Positions 1-10,220 of a stretch of DNA of 64,000 nucleotides are shown piece by piece (position 1 is the stretch's first letter; the number at the start of each line of letters is the position of its first letter). The stretch lies in the NCBI RefSeq assembly GCF_963678635.1, contig NC_087071.1, positions 310,001 through 374,000 on the forward strand, read 5' to 3'. The notes beneath the pieces are model-generated. The model made no database searches. It worked only from the letters and a program-made list of their open reading frames with translations, and had not been told where the DNA came from. The stretch is from Symsagittifera roscoffensis. Lineage: Eukaryota > Xenacoelomorpha > Acoela > Convolutidae. Position numbers and translations under genes: made by a program.

Positions 1-3000
1 AATAGTACCTGTGATATAACTATGTTGGGGTCTAGCATTCTGCCGGCCATGAATGAAGCGTGGTTGGATGTGTATGCGTGTCTATGTGTGTAGTACCTGA
101 GATATATCTATGTTGTGGTCTAGCATTCTGCCGGCCATGAATGAGGCGAGGCTGGATATGTATGCGTGTCTATGTGAATAGTACCTGTGTTATATCTATG
201 TTGGGGTGTAGCATTCTGCCGGCCATGAATGAGGCGAGGTTGAATGTGTATGCGTGTCTATGTGAATAGTACCTGTGATATAACTATGTTGGGGTCTAGC
301 ATTCTGCCGGCCATGAATGAAGCGTGGTTGGATGTGTATGCGTGTCTATGTGTGTAGTACCTGAGATATATCTATGTTGTGGTCTAGCATTCTGCCGGCC
401 ATGAATGAGGCGAGGCTGGATATGTATGCGTGTCTATGTGAATAGTACCTGTGATATATCTATGTTGGGGTGTAGCATTCTGCCGGCCATGAATGAGGCG
501 AGGTTGGATGTGTATGCGTGTCTATGTGTGTAGTACCTGAGATATATCTATGTTGGGGTCTAGCATTCTGCCGGCCATGAATAAAGCGAGGTTGGATATG
601 TGTGCGTATCTATGTGAATAGTACCTGTGATATATCTATGTTGGGGTCTAGCATTCTGCCGGCCATGAATGAAGCGTGGTTGGATGTGTATGCGTGTCTA
701 TGTGTGTAGTACCTTTGATATATCTGTGTTGGGGTCTAGCATTCTGCCGGCCATGAATGAGGCGAGGTTGGATGTGTATGCGTGTCTATGTGAATAGTAC
801 CTGTGATATAACTATGTTGGGGTCTAGCATTCTGCCGGCCATGAATGAAGCGTGGTTGGATGTGTATGCTTGTCTATGTGTGTAGTACCTGAGATATATC
901 TATGTTGTGGTCTAGCATTCTGCCGGCCATGAATGAGGCGAGGTTGGATATGTATGCGTGTCTATGTGAATAGTACCTGAGATATATCTATGTTGGGGTC
1001 TAGCATTCTGCCGGCCATGAATGAGGCGAGGTTGGATGTGTATGCGTGTCTATGTGAATAGTACCTGTGATATAACTATGTTGGGGTCTAGCATTCTGCC
1101 GGCCATGAATGAAGCGTGGTTGGATGTGTATGCGTGTCTATGTGTGTAGTACCTGAGATATATCTATGTTGTGGTCTAGCATTCTGCCGGCCATGAGTGA
1201 GGCGAGGTTGGATATGTATGCGTGTCTATGTGAATAGTACCTGTGATATATCTATGTTGGGGTCTAGCATTCTGCCGGCCATGAATGAGGCGTGGTTGGA
1301 TGTGTATGCGTGTCTATGTGAATAGTACCTGTGATATATCTATGTTAGGGTCTAGCATTCTGCTGGCCATGAATGAGGCGAGGTTGGATATGTATGCGTG
1401 TCTATGTGAATAGTACCTGTGATATATCTATGCTGGGGTCTAGCATTCTGCCGGCCATGAATGAGGCGAGGTTGGATGTGTATGCGTGTCTATGTGAATA
1501 GTACCTGTGATATATCTATGTTGGGGTCTAGCATTCTGCCGGCCATGAATGAAGCGTGGTTGGATGTGTATGCGTGTCTATTTGTGTAGTACCTGAGATA
1601 TATCTATGTTGGGGTCTAGCACTCTGCCGGCCATGAATGAAGCGTGGTTGGATGTGTATGCGTGTCTATGTGTGTAGTACCTGAGATATATCTATGTTGT
1701 GGTCTAGCATTCTGCCGGCCATGAGTGAGGCGAGGTTGGATATGTATGCGTGTCTATGTGAATAGTACCTGTGATATATCTATGTTGGGGTCTAGCATTC
1801 TGCCGGCCATGAATGAAGCGTGGTTGGATGTGTATGCGTGTCTATGTGTGTAGTACCTGAGATATGTCTATGTTGGCGTCTAGCACTCTGCCGGCCATGA
1901 ATGAGGCGAGGTTGGATATGTATGCGTGTCTATGTGAATAGTACCTGTGATATATCTATGTTGGGGTCTAGCATTCTTCCGGCCATGAATGAGGCGTGGT
2001 TGGATGTGTATGCGTGTCTATGTGAATAGTACCTGTGATATATCTATTTTGGGGTCCAGCATTCTGCCGGCCATGAATGAAGCGAGGTTGGATGTGTATG
2101 CGTGTCTGTGTGGGTAGTACCTGTGATATATCTATGTTAGGGTCTAGCATTCTGCTGGCCATGAATGAGGCGAGGTTGGATATGTATGCGTGTCTATGTG
2201 AATAGTACCTGTGATATATCTATGTTGGGGTCTAGCATTCTGCCGGCCATGAATGAGGCGAGGTTGGATGTGTATGCGTGTCTATGTGAATAGTACCTGT
2301 GATATATCTATGTTGGAGTCTAGCATTCTGCCGGCCATGAATGAAGCGTGGTTGGATGTGTATGCGTGTCTATGTGTGTAGTACCTGAGATATATCTATG
2401 TTGGGGTCTAGCACTCTGCCGGCCATGAATGAAGCGTGGTTGGATATGTATGCGTGTCTATGTGAATAGTATCTGTGATATATCTATGTTGGGGTCTAGC
2501 ATTCTGCCGGCCATGAATGAGGCGTGGTTGGATGTGTATGCGTGTCTATGTGAATAGTACCTGTGATATATCTATGTTAGGGTCTAGCATTCTGCTGGCC
2601 ATGAATGAGGCGAGGTTGGATATGTATGCGTGTCTATGTGAATAGTACCTGTGATATATCTATGTTGGGGTCTAGCATTCTGCCGGCCATGAATGAGGCG
2701 AGGTTGGATGTGTATGCGTGTCTATGTGAATAGTACCTGTGATATATCTATGTTGGGGTCTAGCATTCTGCCGGCCATGAATGAAGCGTGGTTGGATGTG
2801 TATGCGTGTCTATGTGTGTAGTACCTGAGATATATCTATGTTGGGGTCTAGCACTCTGCCGGCCATGAATGAGGCTATGTTGGATATGTATGCGTGTCTA
2901 TGTGAATAGTACCTGTGATATATCTATGTTGGGGGCTAGCATTCTTCCGGCCATGAATGAGGCGTGGTTGGATGTGTATGCGTGTCTATGTGAATAGTAC

Positions 3001-3499
3001 CTGTGATATATCTATTTTGGGGTCCAGCATTCTGCCGGCCATGAATGAAGCGAGGTTGGATGTGTATGCGTGTCTGTGTGGATAGTACCTGTGATATATC
3101 TATGTTGGGGTCTAGCATTCTGCCGGCCATGAATGAGGCGAGGTTGGATGTGTATGCGTGTCTGTGTGGGTAGTACCTGTGATATATCTATGTTGGGGTC
3201 TAGCATTCTGCCGGCCATGAATGAGGCGAGGTTGGATGTGTATGCGTGTCTGTGTGGGTAGTACCTGTGATATATCTATGTTGGGGTCTAGCATTCTGCC
3301 GGCCATGAATGAAGCGAGGTTGGATGTGTATGCGTGTCTGTGTGGGTAGTACCTGTGATATATCTATGTTGGGGTCTAGCATTCTGTCGGCCATGAATGA
3401 AGCGAGGTTGGATGTGTATGCGTGTCTGTGTGGGTAGTACCTGTGATATATCTATGTTGGGGTCTAGCATTCTGCCGGCCATGAATGAAGCGAGGTTGG
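1..3499 (-). repeat. 88-bp tandem array duplicating the 3' end and 5' splice site of E7
   Basis: About 40 head-to-tail units, truncated by the window edge. Read on the minus strand, each unit has 57 bp matching E7 (19 codons, NLASFMAGRMLDPNIDISQ) and the donor CAG|GTACTA. It then has 31 bp of intron with C/A-rich CACACAGACACGCATACAC. Identity with E7 ends at 3499, where unit sequence gives way to the unique M3 codons. Units near the exon carry GTACTACCCA after the splice point; those further away mostly carry GTACTATTCA or GTACTACACA. Nearly all keep the GT. One unit around 2468-2475 reads AGATACT, so its GT has become AT. Because 88 is one more than a multiple of three, read-through meets TAG in the third frame (GAATGCTAGACC). 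Confidence 0.95.
111..1704 (-). repeat. 264-bp higher-order repeat (3 x 88) inside the 88-bp array
   Basis: The variant TGTTGTGGTC, differing from the usual TGTTGGGGTC, occurs at 111, 375, 903, 1167 and 1695. The spacings are 264, 528, 264 and 528 bp, all multiples of 264. It travels with AGTACCTGAGATATATC, so blocks of three units have been amplified together. Confidence 0.8.
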
Positions 3500-3654
3500 C
3501 AGTGTAGCCTGCGATGAATACTACAGCGAACATGCCCCATGCATTCACGATGATCCTACTGGCCACACTCTTGGGGGGTTTGCTGTTGTATGTGTGAGAG
3601 AAGAGGACACTCCACGTGTGTAATAGTCCACTTGGGAAACTGAACGTCTTCGAT
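3441..3654 (-). CDS. Exon E7: M2 pore loop and M3 gate; its 3' end is the 88-bp repeat unit
   Basis: This 214-bp exon has acceptor GTTATTTCTAG (AG at 3656-3655) and donor CACAG|GTACTA (GT at 3440-3439). It starts with A completing Arg and ends in phase 0. The M2 loop reads SKTFSFPSGLLHTW, then SVLFSHTYNSKPPKS. M3 reads IIVNAWGMFAVVFIA, then GYTANLASFMAGRML and DPNIDISQ. The gate motif SYTANLAAF of the family appears as GYTANLASF. Aligning W-S-V-L-F-S-H with W-G-L-V-F-N-N of GluN2 puts Ser at the N-site and His at N+1. The last 57 bp (19 codons, from NLASF on) are the exon part of the 88-bp unit that repeats down to base 1. The donor chosen is the copy nearest the body of the exon; any of the downstream copies would shift frame or read a stop. 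An internal acceptor-like AG at 3584-3583 also exists (see 3757-3834). Confidence 0.9.
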
Positions 3655-4369
3655 CTAGAAATAACAACTCACATGTGATATCTGCTTGTTCATAGTGTGC
3701 AGGGAAACTTGTTGAATCGTACAGACAGCCATGCAAAACTGAAAACCAAAATTTACAGCTCAAAATGATAATGCGCTGAAAAAATAACCCAGGAGCAAAA
3801 AAGACCACTTGGGAAAATGAACGTAGATTTTTCCCTGCTTCCCAAACACACACAATTGAAGGAAAAAATCAATAAGATTTAGAATATAAAATTGGTCATT
3901 TCAGTTTAGTGAACCTCCTTTAGAAGATATCTCGTTCAGTAAAACTCAATTTTTCATTCTATTTTGTCCTGAATTAGCGCACAAGAATTACAGAACAAGA
4001 ATTTGGACGAAAATATCCATCGAACTCGATCAATGTTGATGTTTTTTCTTGGCTTGATCGTTTTCACTGATACTGTGCATATTTAAATCATTCAAACCAC
4101 TCTCGCGTGATGTTTCGAGTTTTTCTGCCTAAAAGTTGTCCTTTCTCCGAATTGGTTTCATTTCGAGATGTCGGGAGTTTTTTTATGTACCTGTTCGTTG
4201 AATCAAATACATTTTATCATTGAAAAAACTCTTAGCACACCCTATTGAACTCCTGAAGAAAACCCAATTCGAATACTCTCTCAAAACCCCTCTCACCATC
4301 ACACAAATAGGAAGTGCTTTCTGGAGGTGTGGGTGGGGTGTTGGGAGGTGTGGTGACATTGAGGTATAC
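3655..4369 (-). other. Intron between E6 and E7
   Basis: A 715-bp AT-rich intron, phase 2. It contains the pore-loop-like segment at 3757-3834. The rest shows no exon-like homology in any minus frame; the C-rich tract next to the E6 donor is low complexity. Confidence 0.8.
3757..3834 (-). other. Second M2-pore-loop-like segment in the E6-E7 intron (alternative exon or decayed copy)
   Basis: Within the intron before E7, a 78-bp stretch resembles the start of E7. Both contain ACGTTCA(T/G)TTTCCCAAGTGG, and the translation TFIFPSGLFCSW resembles TFSFPSGLLHTW. It has an acceptor-like TTTGGGAAGCAG (AG at 3836-3835), stays open for 25 codons in the frame set by E6, and ends at CT|GTAAAT (GT at 3756-3755). 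A donor there in phase 2 would join in frame to the internal AG at 3584-3583 of E7, producing ..FELKPPKS. Two readings remain: a mutually exclusive alternative pore-loop exon, or a duplicated fragment losing identity in its T-rich second half. The sequence cannot separate them. Confidence 0.5.
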
Positions 4370-4476
4370 CTGTTTCGGCCGAGTGGGTGGAGTCCGTAGG
4401 GGGAGAGCCACTCGAACATGGCGATGAAGATGGCCGTGATGTGGACGAAGATGAAGATCAACACCCACATGGACAC
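4370..4476 (-). CDS. Exon E6: first transmembrane helix M1
   Basis: This 107-bp exon has acceptor TATGTGTGTAG (AG at 4478-4477) and donor AACAG|GTATAC (GT at 4369-4368). It starts in phase 0 and ends with AG, completed to AGA (Arg) by E7. It encodes VSMWVLIFIFVHITAIFIAM, then FEWLSPYGLHPLGRN. The hydrophobic run is M1. FEWLSPYGL..LGRNR matches FEYRSPFGLTPKGRNR of GluN3 and the equivalent of insect NMDA receptor 2 more closely than GluN2. The 278-bp intron before it and the 715-bp intron after it are ordinary. On the plus strand the intron just beyond the donor is G-rich (4323-4354), which is C-rich on the transcript. Confidence 0.92.
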
Positions 4477-4754
4477 CTACACACATACACTTATACAGTT
4501 AATGTCTGTAAGTTGATTGGGACCACGACTAGCTCAACATTTTAAACTAAGCCAGTTGCGGCGATTCAGTTAGCTCTTAATAGCTGACTGACTGACTTGG
4601 AAAGTAACAAGCTTTAATTGGCATGGTCTTGCATTGTGTTGACTAGATAGAATATGTTGTATGAGTCATCTAAGACTAGTCATGATCCAATCACTGGGAG
4701 CCTAGATTGACTGATTGACTGATTGTTTGATTGTTTGAATGAGTGACGACTGAC

Positions 4755-4856
4755 ACTGAAGGGGTCGAGGAATGCCCCCAGTTTGGGCTCGGGGTTCTTC
4801 CTGGCAGAGAGGGTGCCGAAGGCGGAGGAGTAGTAGGGCACTGTGAAGTCCACCAC
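4755..4856 (-). CDS. Exon E5: end of S1, VVDFTVP segment up to pre-M1
   Basis: This 102-bp exon encodes 34 codons in phase 0 at both ends. The acceptor is TGTGTGTAG (AG at 4858-4857) and the donor AGT|GTCAGT (GT at 4754-4753). GTGTCA two bases earlier is a second GT, but only the chosen one keeps phase with E6. It reads VVDFTVPYYSSAFGTLSARK, then NPEPKLGAFLDPFS. VVDFTVP is the NMDA receptor VVDFSVPF or VVDFTSPFF block, and GAFLDPFS is the pre-M1 helix region (SAFLEPFS in GluN2). Upstream, the usual polypyrimidine tract is a TGTGT-type microsatellite (4861-4886). Confidence 0.92.
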
Positions 4857-4860
4857 CTAC

Positions 4861-4886
4861 ACACAACACAACACAACACAACACAG
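4861..4886. repeat. ACACA microsatellite forming the acceptor tract of E5
   Basis: Pentameric ACACA repeats lie immediately upstream (transcript sense) of the E5 3' splice site, so the transcript reads (TGTGT)n-TGTAG. It replaces a normal polypyrimidine tract. Confidence 0.8.
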
Positions 4887-5321
4887 CACTACACGAGAGA
4901 ACAGAACAAGCAGGGAAGTAAAGAGACTGAAAACTTGATTGAGATGTGCCAAACAGAGTACTTAAACAGTAATCATGATGATCTTAAATTGTTCTTAAAT
5001 TCATGCTTTAAAAATGGAACCAAATCAATTTTAAATTTACTCATATCCATTTTTCCAGTATTTAGTTGTTAATGTTTTTAGAGGCATTAAAGCGGATTTA
5101 AATCAATTTAAATAGATTTTTGTAAAGAAACTTCAATTTCGATAGGTTTTGAGTTTGAATTGCATTTATTCACTGCTAATCGTTTTTAATTTTTATCCAC
5201 AGTGTCTCGTGTAGCATAACAAAAAGTCAAAACTAAATTAAAACTTCGACTTTCATTCCAGTTTTGAATTCAAGTTGCCATCTGATTTATACGGAACGTT
5301 TTCTTGATTTGTTATGATTTT

Positions 5322-5521
5322 GCTCATAATCCTGTTTACATTGAATATTTTCTATGATTCTATAGAACAATTTGGAGTTCAACAACTGATGTGTGTTGAC
5401 CATTTTTTTTGGCTCATAACATAAATTTGTGCTCAAAATCCTAGTTACATTGAAGATTTTTTTACAAATTAACTGAATGCATTTGAGCTCAAAATCTGAC
5501 CTTTTTTGACCATTTTTTTTG
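5322..5521. repeat. Diverged direct duplication, about 109-bp period
   Basis: GCTCATAATCCTGTTTACAT at 5322 recurs as GCTCAAAATCCTAGTTACAT at 5431. Each copy ends in GACCATTTTTTTTG about 80 to 90 bp later. Two imperfect intronic copies; no coding content. Confidence 0.7.
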
Positions 5522-5977
5522 AATTGTTACTTTCCTTCAATCGAATTGAAACAGATTTTGCGGACAATAAAATCGATCTGCGCCGGAGGTCTTTTAAATG
5601 GATTTAAATGGATTTTAGAAAGGTTCGTTGGGCTTCAGTGAATCGGAAATTCCATCCAAATCGATATAAATCGATTTAAGACACTTAAATCGATCCAAAA
5701 ACTTCAGCACTTAAATCGGTTTAAAATCCATTTCATTTCCTAAAATGTACATTGTTAATTAGTTAGGATCGATTCAAAATCAATTTATTTCAATCAGAAA
5801 AACTTTTTTTTCAGTGCTGGCAAGCTACAGTCGTGACAAGAGCACCGCACGTTACCTTTCAACATTTTTCAGACATCTCCAGATAAGTTTTCTTTTCGAA
5901 ATCCGATTTTAAAAAAAGGATAAATGAAAGACACTAGCTAGTTGACTGTTTAACGATCAGCTAGAATCCACCCTTAC

Positions 5978-6135
5978 CTCCATCCTCTCGGGGGTGATGC
6001 TGGTGGCGCCTGCTGCCATGTCCGCACTGCCCCGCTCCACATCTCCCACCATGCCCCTCCAGCTGCCATTGATTTTGCTGCCCACCATCTGCTCCGCATT
6101 CAGATACGCCACATACGACAGAGACAGGTCATTCG
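5978..6135 (-). CDS. Exon E4: S1 core with agonist-site Arg; its 5' part is the 95-bp repeat unit
   Basis: This 158-bp exon has acceptor TTTGTGTTGCAG (AG at 6137-6136) and donor ATGGAG|GTAAGG (GT at 5977-5976). It starts with CG, completing Ala with the G of E3, and encodes 52 residues ending in phase 0. It reads NDLSLSYVAYLNAEQMVGSK, then INGSWRGMVGDVERGSADMA, then AGATSITPERME. NGSWRGMVGDV matches NGTWNGMIGEV of GluN2, and ADMA matches the family. TSITPER aligns with LTINEER: the Arg that binds the agonist alpha-carboxylate is kept, while the residues before it (Ser and Thr in GluN2) read Ala and Ser. The first about 53 bp (6135-6083) are the exon-side part of the 95-bp unit repeated up to 49736; bases beyond GATGGTG are unique to this exon. 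This is the array's exon-proximal copy. Confidence 0.93.
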
Positions 6136-7527
6136 CTGCAACACAAATCATACGACCAATTATCACAACTATACTCTCGCTATCTGCTCCGCATTCAGAT
6201 ACGCCACATACGACAGGGACAGGTCATTCGCTGAATCACAAACCATACAACCAAACATCACAACTTCACTCTCGCTATCTGCTCCGCATTCAGATACGCC
6301 ACATACGACAGGGACAGGTCATTCGCTGAATCACAAACCATACAACCAAACATCACAACTTCACTCTCGCTATCTGCTCCGCATTCAGATACGCCACATA
6401 CGACAGGGACAGGTCATTCGCTGAATCACAAACCATACAACCAAACATCACAACTTCACTCTCGCTATCTGCTCCGCATTCAGATACGCCACATACGACA
6501 GGGACAGGTCATTCGCTGAATCACAAACCAAACAACCAAACATCACAACTTCACTCTCGCTATCTGCTCCGCATTCAGATACGCCACATACGACAGGGAC
6601 AGGTCATTCGCTGAATCACAAACCATACAACCAAACATCACAACTTCACTCTCGCTATCTGCTCCGCATTCAGATACGCCACATACGACAGGGACAGGTC
6701 ATTCGCTGAATCACAAACCATACAACCAAACATCACAACTTCACACTCGTCATCTGCTCCACATTCAGATACGCCACATACGACAGGGACAGGTCATTCG
6801 CTGCAACACAAACCATACAACCAAACATCACAACTTCACTCTCGCTATCTGCTCCGCATTCAGATACGCCACATACGACAGGGACAGGTCATTCGCTGAA
6901 TCATAAACCATACAACCAAACATCACAACTTCACTCTCGCTATCTGCTCCGCATTCAGATACGCCACATACGACAGGGACAGGTCATTCGCTGAATCACA
7001 AACCATACAACCAAACATCACAACTTCACTCTCGCTATCTGCTCCGCATTCAGATACGCCACATACGACAGGTACAGGTCATTCGCTGAATCACAAACCA
7101 TACAACCAAACATCACAACTTCACACTCACCATCTGCTCCGCATTCAGATACGCCACATACGACAGGGACAGGTCATTCGCTGAATCACAAACCATACAA
7201 CCAAACATCACAACTTCACTCTCGCTATCTGCTCAGCAATCAGATACGCCACATACGACAGGGATAGGTCATTCGCTGAATCACAAACCATACAACCAAA
7301 CATCACAACTTCAAACTCACCATCTGCTCCGCATTCAGATACGCCACATACGACAGGGACAGGTCATTCGCTGAATCACAAACCATACAACCAAACATCA
7401 CAACTTCACACTCACCATCTGCTCCGCATTCAGATACGCCAAATACGACAGGGACAGGTCATTCGCTGAATCACAAACCATACAACCAAACATCACAACT
7501 TCACACTCACCATCTGCTCCGCATTCA

Positions 7528-8477
7528 GTGACGCCACATACGACAGGGACAGGTCATTCGCTGAATCACAAACCATACAACCAAACATCACAACTTCACT
7601 CTCGCTATCTGCTCAGCAATCAGATACGCCACATACGACAGGGACAGGTCATTCGCTGCAACACAAACCATACAACCAAACATCACAACTTCACTCTCGC
7701 TATCTGCTCCGCATTCAGATACGCCACATACGACAAGGACAGGTCATTCGCTGAATCACAAACCGTACAACCAAACATCACAACTTCACACTCACCATCT
7801 TCTCCGCATTCAGATACGCCACATACGACAGGGACAGGTCATTCGCTGAATCACAAACCATACAACCAAACATCACAACTTCACACTCACCATCTGCTCC
7901 GCATTCAGATACGCCAAATACGACAGGGACAGGTCATTCGCTGAATCACAAACCATACAACCAAACATCACAACTTCACACTCACCATCTGCTCCGCATT
8001 CAGTGACGCCACATACGACAGGGACAGGTCATTCGCTGAATCACAAACCATACAACCAAACATCACAACTTCACTCTCGCTATCTGCTCAGCAATCAGAT
8101 ACGCCACATACGACAGGGACAGGTCATTCGCTGCAACACAAACCATACAACCAAACATCACAACTTCACTCTCGCTATCTGCTCCGCATTCAGATACGCC
8201 ACATACGACAAGGACAGGTCATTCGCTGAATCACAAACCGTACAACCAAACATCACAACTTCACACTCGCTATCTGCTCCGCATTCAGATACGCCACATA
8301 CGACAGGGACAGGTCATTCGCTGAATCACAAACCATACAACCAAACATCACAACTTCACACTCACCATCTGCTCCGCATTCAGATACGCCACATACGACA
8401 GGGACAGGTCATTCGCTGAATCACAAACCATACAACCAAACATCACAACTTCACTCTCGCTATCTGCTCAGCAATCA
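7528..8477 (-). repeat. 475-bp higher-order repeat (5 x 95), first pair
   Basis: The rare variant GCATTCAGTGACGCC occurs at about 7522 and again 475 bp later. Sequence from 7528 to 8002 then recurs from 8003 with very few changes, including the shared GCTCAGCAATC unit (7611 and 8086) and AACCGTACAACC. Confidence 0.85.
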
Positions 8478-9415
8478 GATACGCCACATACGACAGGGAC
8501 AGGTCATTCGCTGCAACACAAACCATACAACCAAACATCACAACTTCACTCTCGCTATCTGCTCCGCATTCAGATACGCCACAGACGACAGGGACAGGTC
8601 ATTCGCTGAATAACAAACCATACAACCAAACATCACAAATTCACACTCACCATCTGCTCCGCATTCAGATACGCCACATACGACAGGGACAGGTCATTCG
8701 CTGAATCACAAACCATACAACCAAACATCACAACTTCACACTCGTCATCTGCTCCGCATTCAGATACGCCACATACGACAGGGACATGTCATTCGCTGCA
8801 ACACAAACCATACAACCAAACATCACAACTTCACTCTCGCTATCTGCTCCGCATTCAGATACGCCACATACGACAGGGACAGGTCATTCGCTGAATCACA
8901 AACCATACAACCAAACATCACAACTTCACTCTCGCTATCTGCTCAGCAATCAGATACGCCACATACGACAGGGACAGGTCATTCGCTGCAACACAAACCA
9001 TACAACCAAACATCACAACTTCACTCTCGCTATCTGCTCCGCATTCAGATACGCCACAGACGACAGGGACAGGTCATTCGCTGAATAACAAACCATACAA
9101 CCAAACATCACAAATTCACACTCACCATCTGCTCCGCATTCAGATACGCCACATACGACAGGGACAGGTCATTCGCTGAATCACAAACCATACAACCAAA
9201 CATCACAACTTCACACTCGTCATCTGCTCCGCATTCAGATACGCCACATACGACAGGGACATGTCATTCGCTGCAACACAAACCATACAACCAAACATCA
9301 CAACTTCACTCTCGCTATCTGCTCCGCATTCAGATACGCCACATACGACAGGGACAGGTCATTCGCTGAATCACAAACCATACAACCAAACATCACAACT
9401 TCACTCTCGCTATCT
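8466..9415 (-). repeat. 475-bp higher-order repeat, second pair
   Basis: Diagnostic variants recur at 475 bp: GCTCAGCAATC (8466, 8941), ACAGACGACAGGG (8581, 9056) and GGGACATGTC (8783, 9258). Copies diverge after about 9415, where GCTCCGCATTC replaces GCTCAGCAATC. Confidence 0.8.
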
Positions 9416-10170
9416 GCTCCGCATTCAGATACGCCACATACGACAGGGACAGGTCATTCTCTGAATCACAAACCATACAACCAAACATCACAACTTCACA
9501 CTCACCATCTGCTCCGCATTCAGATACGCCACATACGACAGGGACAGGTCATTCGCTGAATCACAAACCATACAACCAAACATCACAACTTCACTCTCGC
9601 TATCTGCTCAGCAATCAGATACGCCACATACGACAGGGACAGGTCATTCGCTGCAACACAAACCATACAACCAAACATCACAACTTCACTCTCGCTATCT
9701 GCTCCGCATTCAGATACGCCACATACGACAGGGACAGGTCCTTCGCTGAATCACAAACCATACAACCAAACATCACAACTTCACACTCACCATCTGCTCC
9801 GCATTCAGATACGCCACATACGACAGGGACAGGTCATTCGCTGAATCGCAAACCATACAATCAAACATCACAACTTCACACTCACCATCTGCTCCGCATT
9901 CAGATACGCCACATACGACAGGGACAGGTCATTCGCTGCAACACAAACCATACAACCAAACATCACAACTTCACTCTCGCTATCTGCTCCGCATTCAGAT
10001 ACGCCACATACGACAGGGACAGGTCATTCGCTGAATCACAAACCATACAACCAAACATCACAACTTCACTCTCGCTATCTGCTCCGCATTCAGATACGCC
10101 ACATACGACAGGGACAGGTCATTCGCTGAATCACAAACCATACAACCAAACATCACAACTTCACACTCAC

Positions 10171-10220
10171 CATCTGCTCCGCATTCAGATACGCCACATA
10201 CGACAGGGACAGGTCATTCG
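10171..10220 (-). promoter_or_regulatory. Example of a complete cryptic mini-exon inside a 95-bp unit
   Basis: In this unit the acceptor GTGATTCAG precedes 10220. The exon-like 50 bp run from CGAATGACC to GAGCAGATG, and a consensus donor GTGAGT follows at 10170-10165. Units reading ACTCACCATCTG on the plus strand share GTGAGT; those reading TCTCACCATCTG have GTGAGA; those reading TCTCGCTATCTG have GCGAGA. Use of the pair is inferred, not shown. Confidence 0.5.

Larger units (their letters stand above)
4857..5977 (-). other. Intron between E4 and E5
   Basis: A 1121-bp phase-0 intron, strongly AT-rich. From about 5090 to 5790 it is dense in ATTTAAAT, ATCGATTT and related words (for example AAATCGATATAAATCG near 5657), probably an old, simple-sequence-expanded stretch. 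No open exon-like segment is visible. Confidence 0.75.

Noticed and set aside
1968-3394. 64-residue minus-strand open frames in the 88-bp array
   Set aside because: They are read-through of the unit (exon end, intron piece, next unit in another frame). Only the copy attached to M3 is coding, and only up to 3441.
3545-3853. 102-residue minus-strand open frame over the E6-E7 intron
   Set aside because: It is out of frame with M2-M3 and has no similarity to the receptor. The true pore loop is read one frame away from 3654.
4323-4354. G-quadruplex candidate next to the E6 donor
   Set aside because: Only three runs of three or more G are close together; the rest are GG pairs.
3583-4369. A receptor lacking the M2 pore loop (E6 joined directly to the AG at 3584-3583)
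   Set aside because: The phase would fit, but E7 extends in frame to a better acceptor at 3656-3655 and then encodes a clear M2 loop.
4743-5072. 109-residue plus-strand open frame
   Set aside because: Its first part is antisense to E5 and the rest is AT-rich intron.
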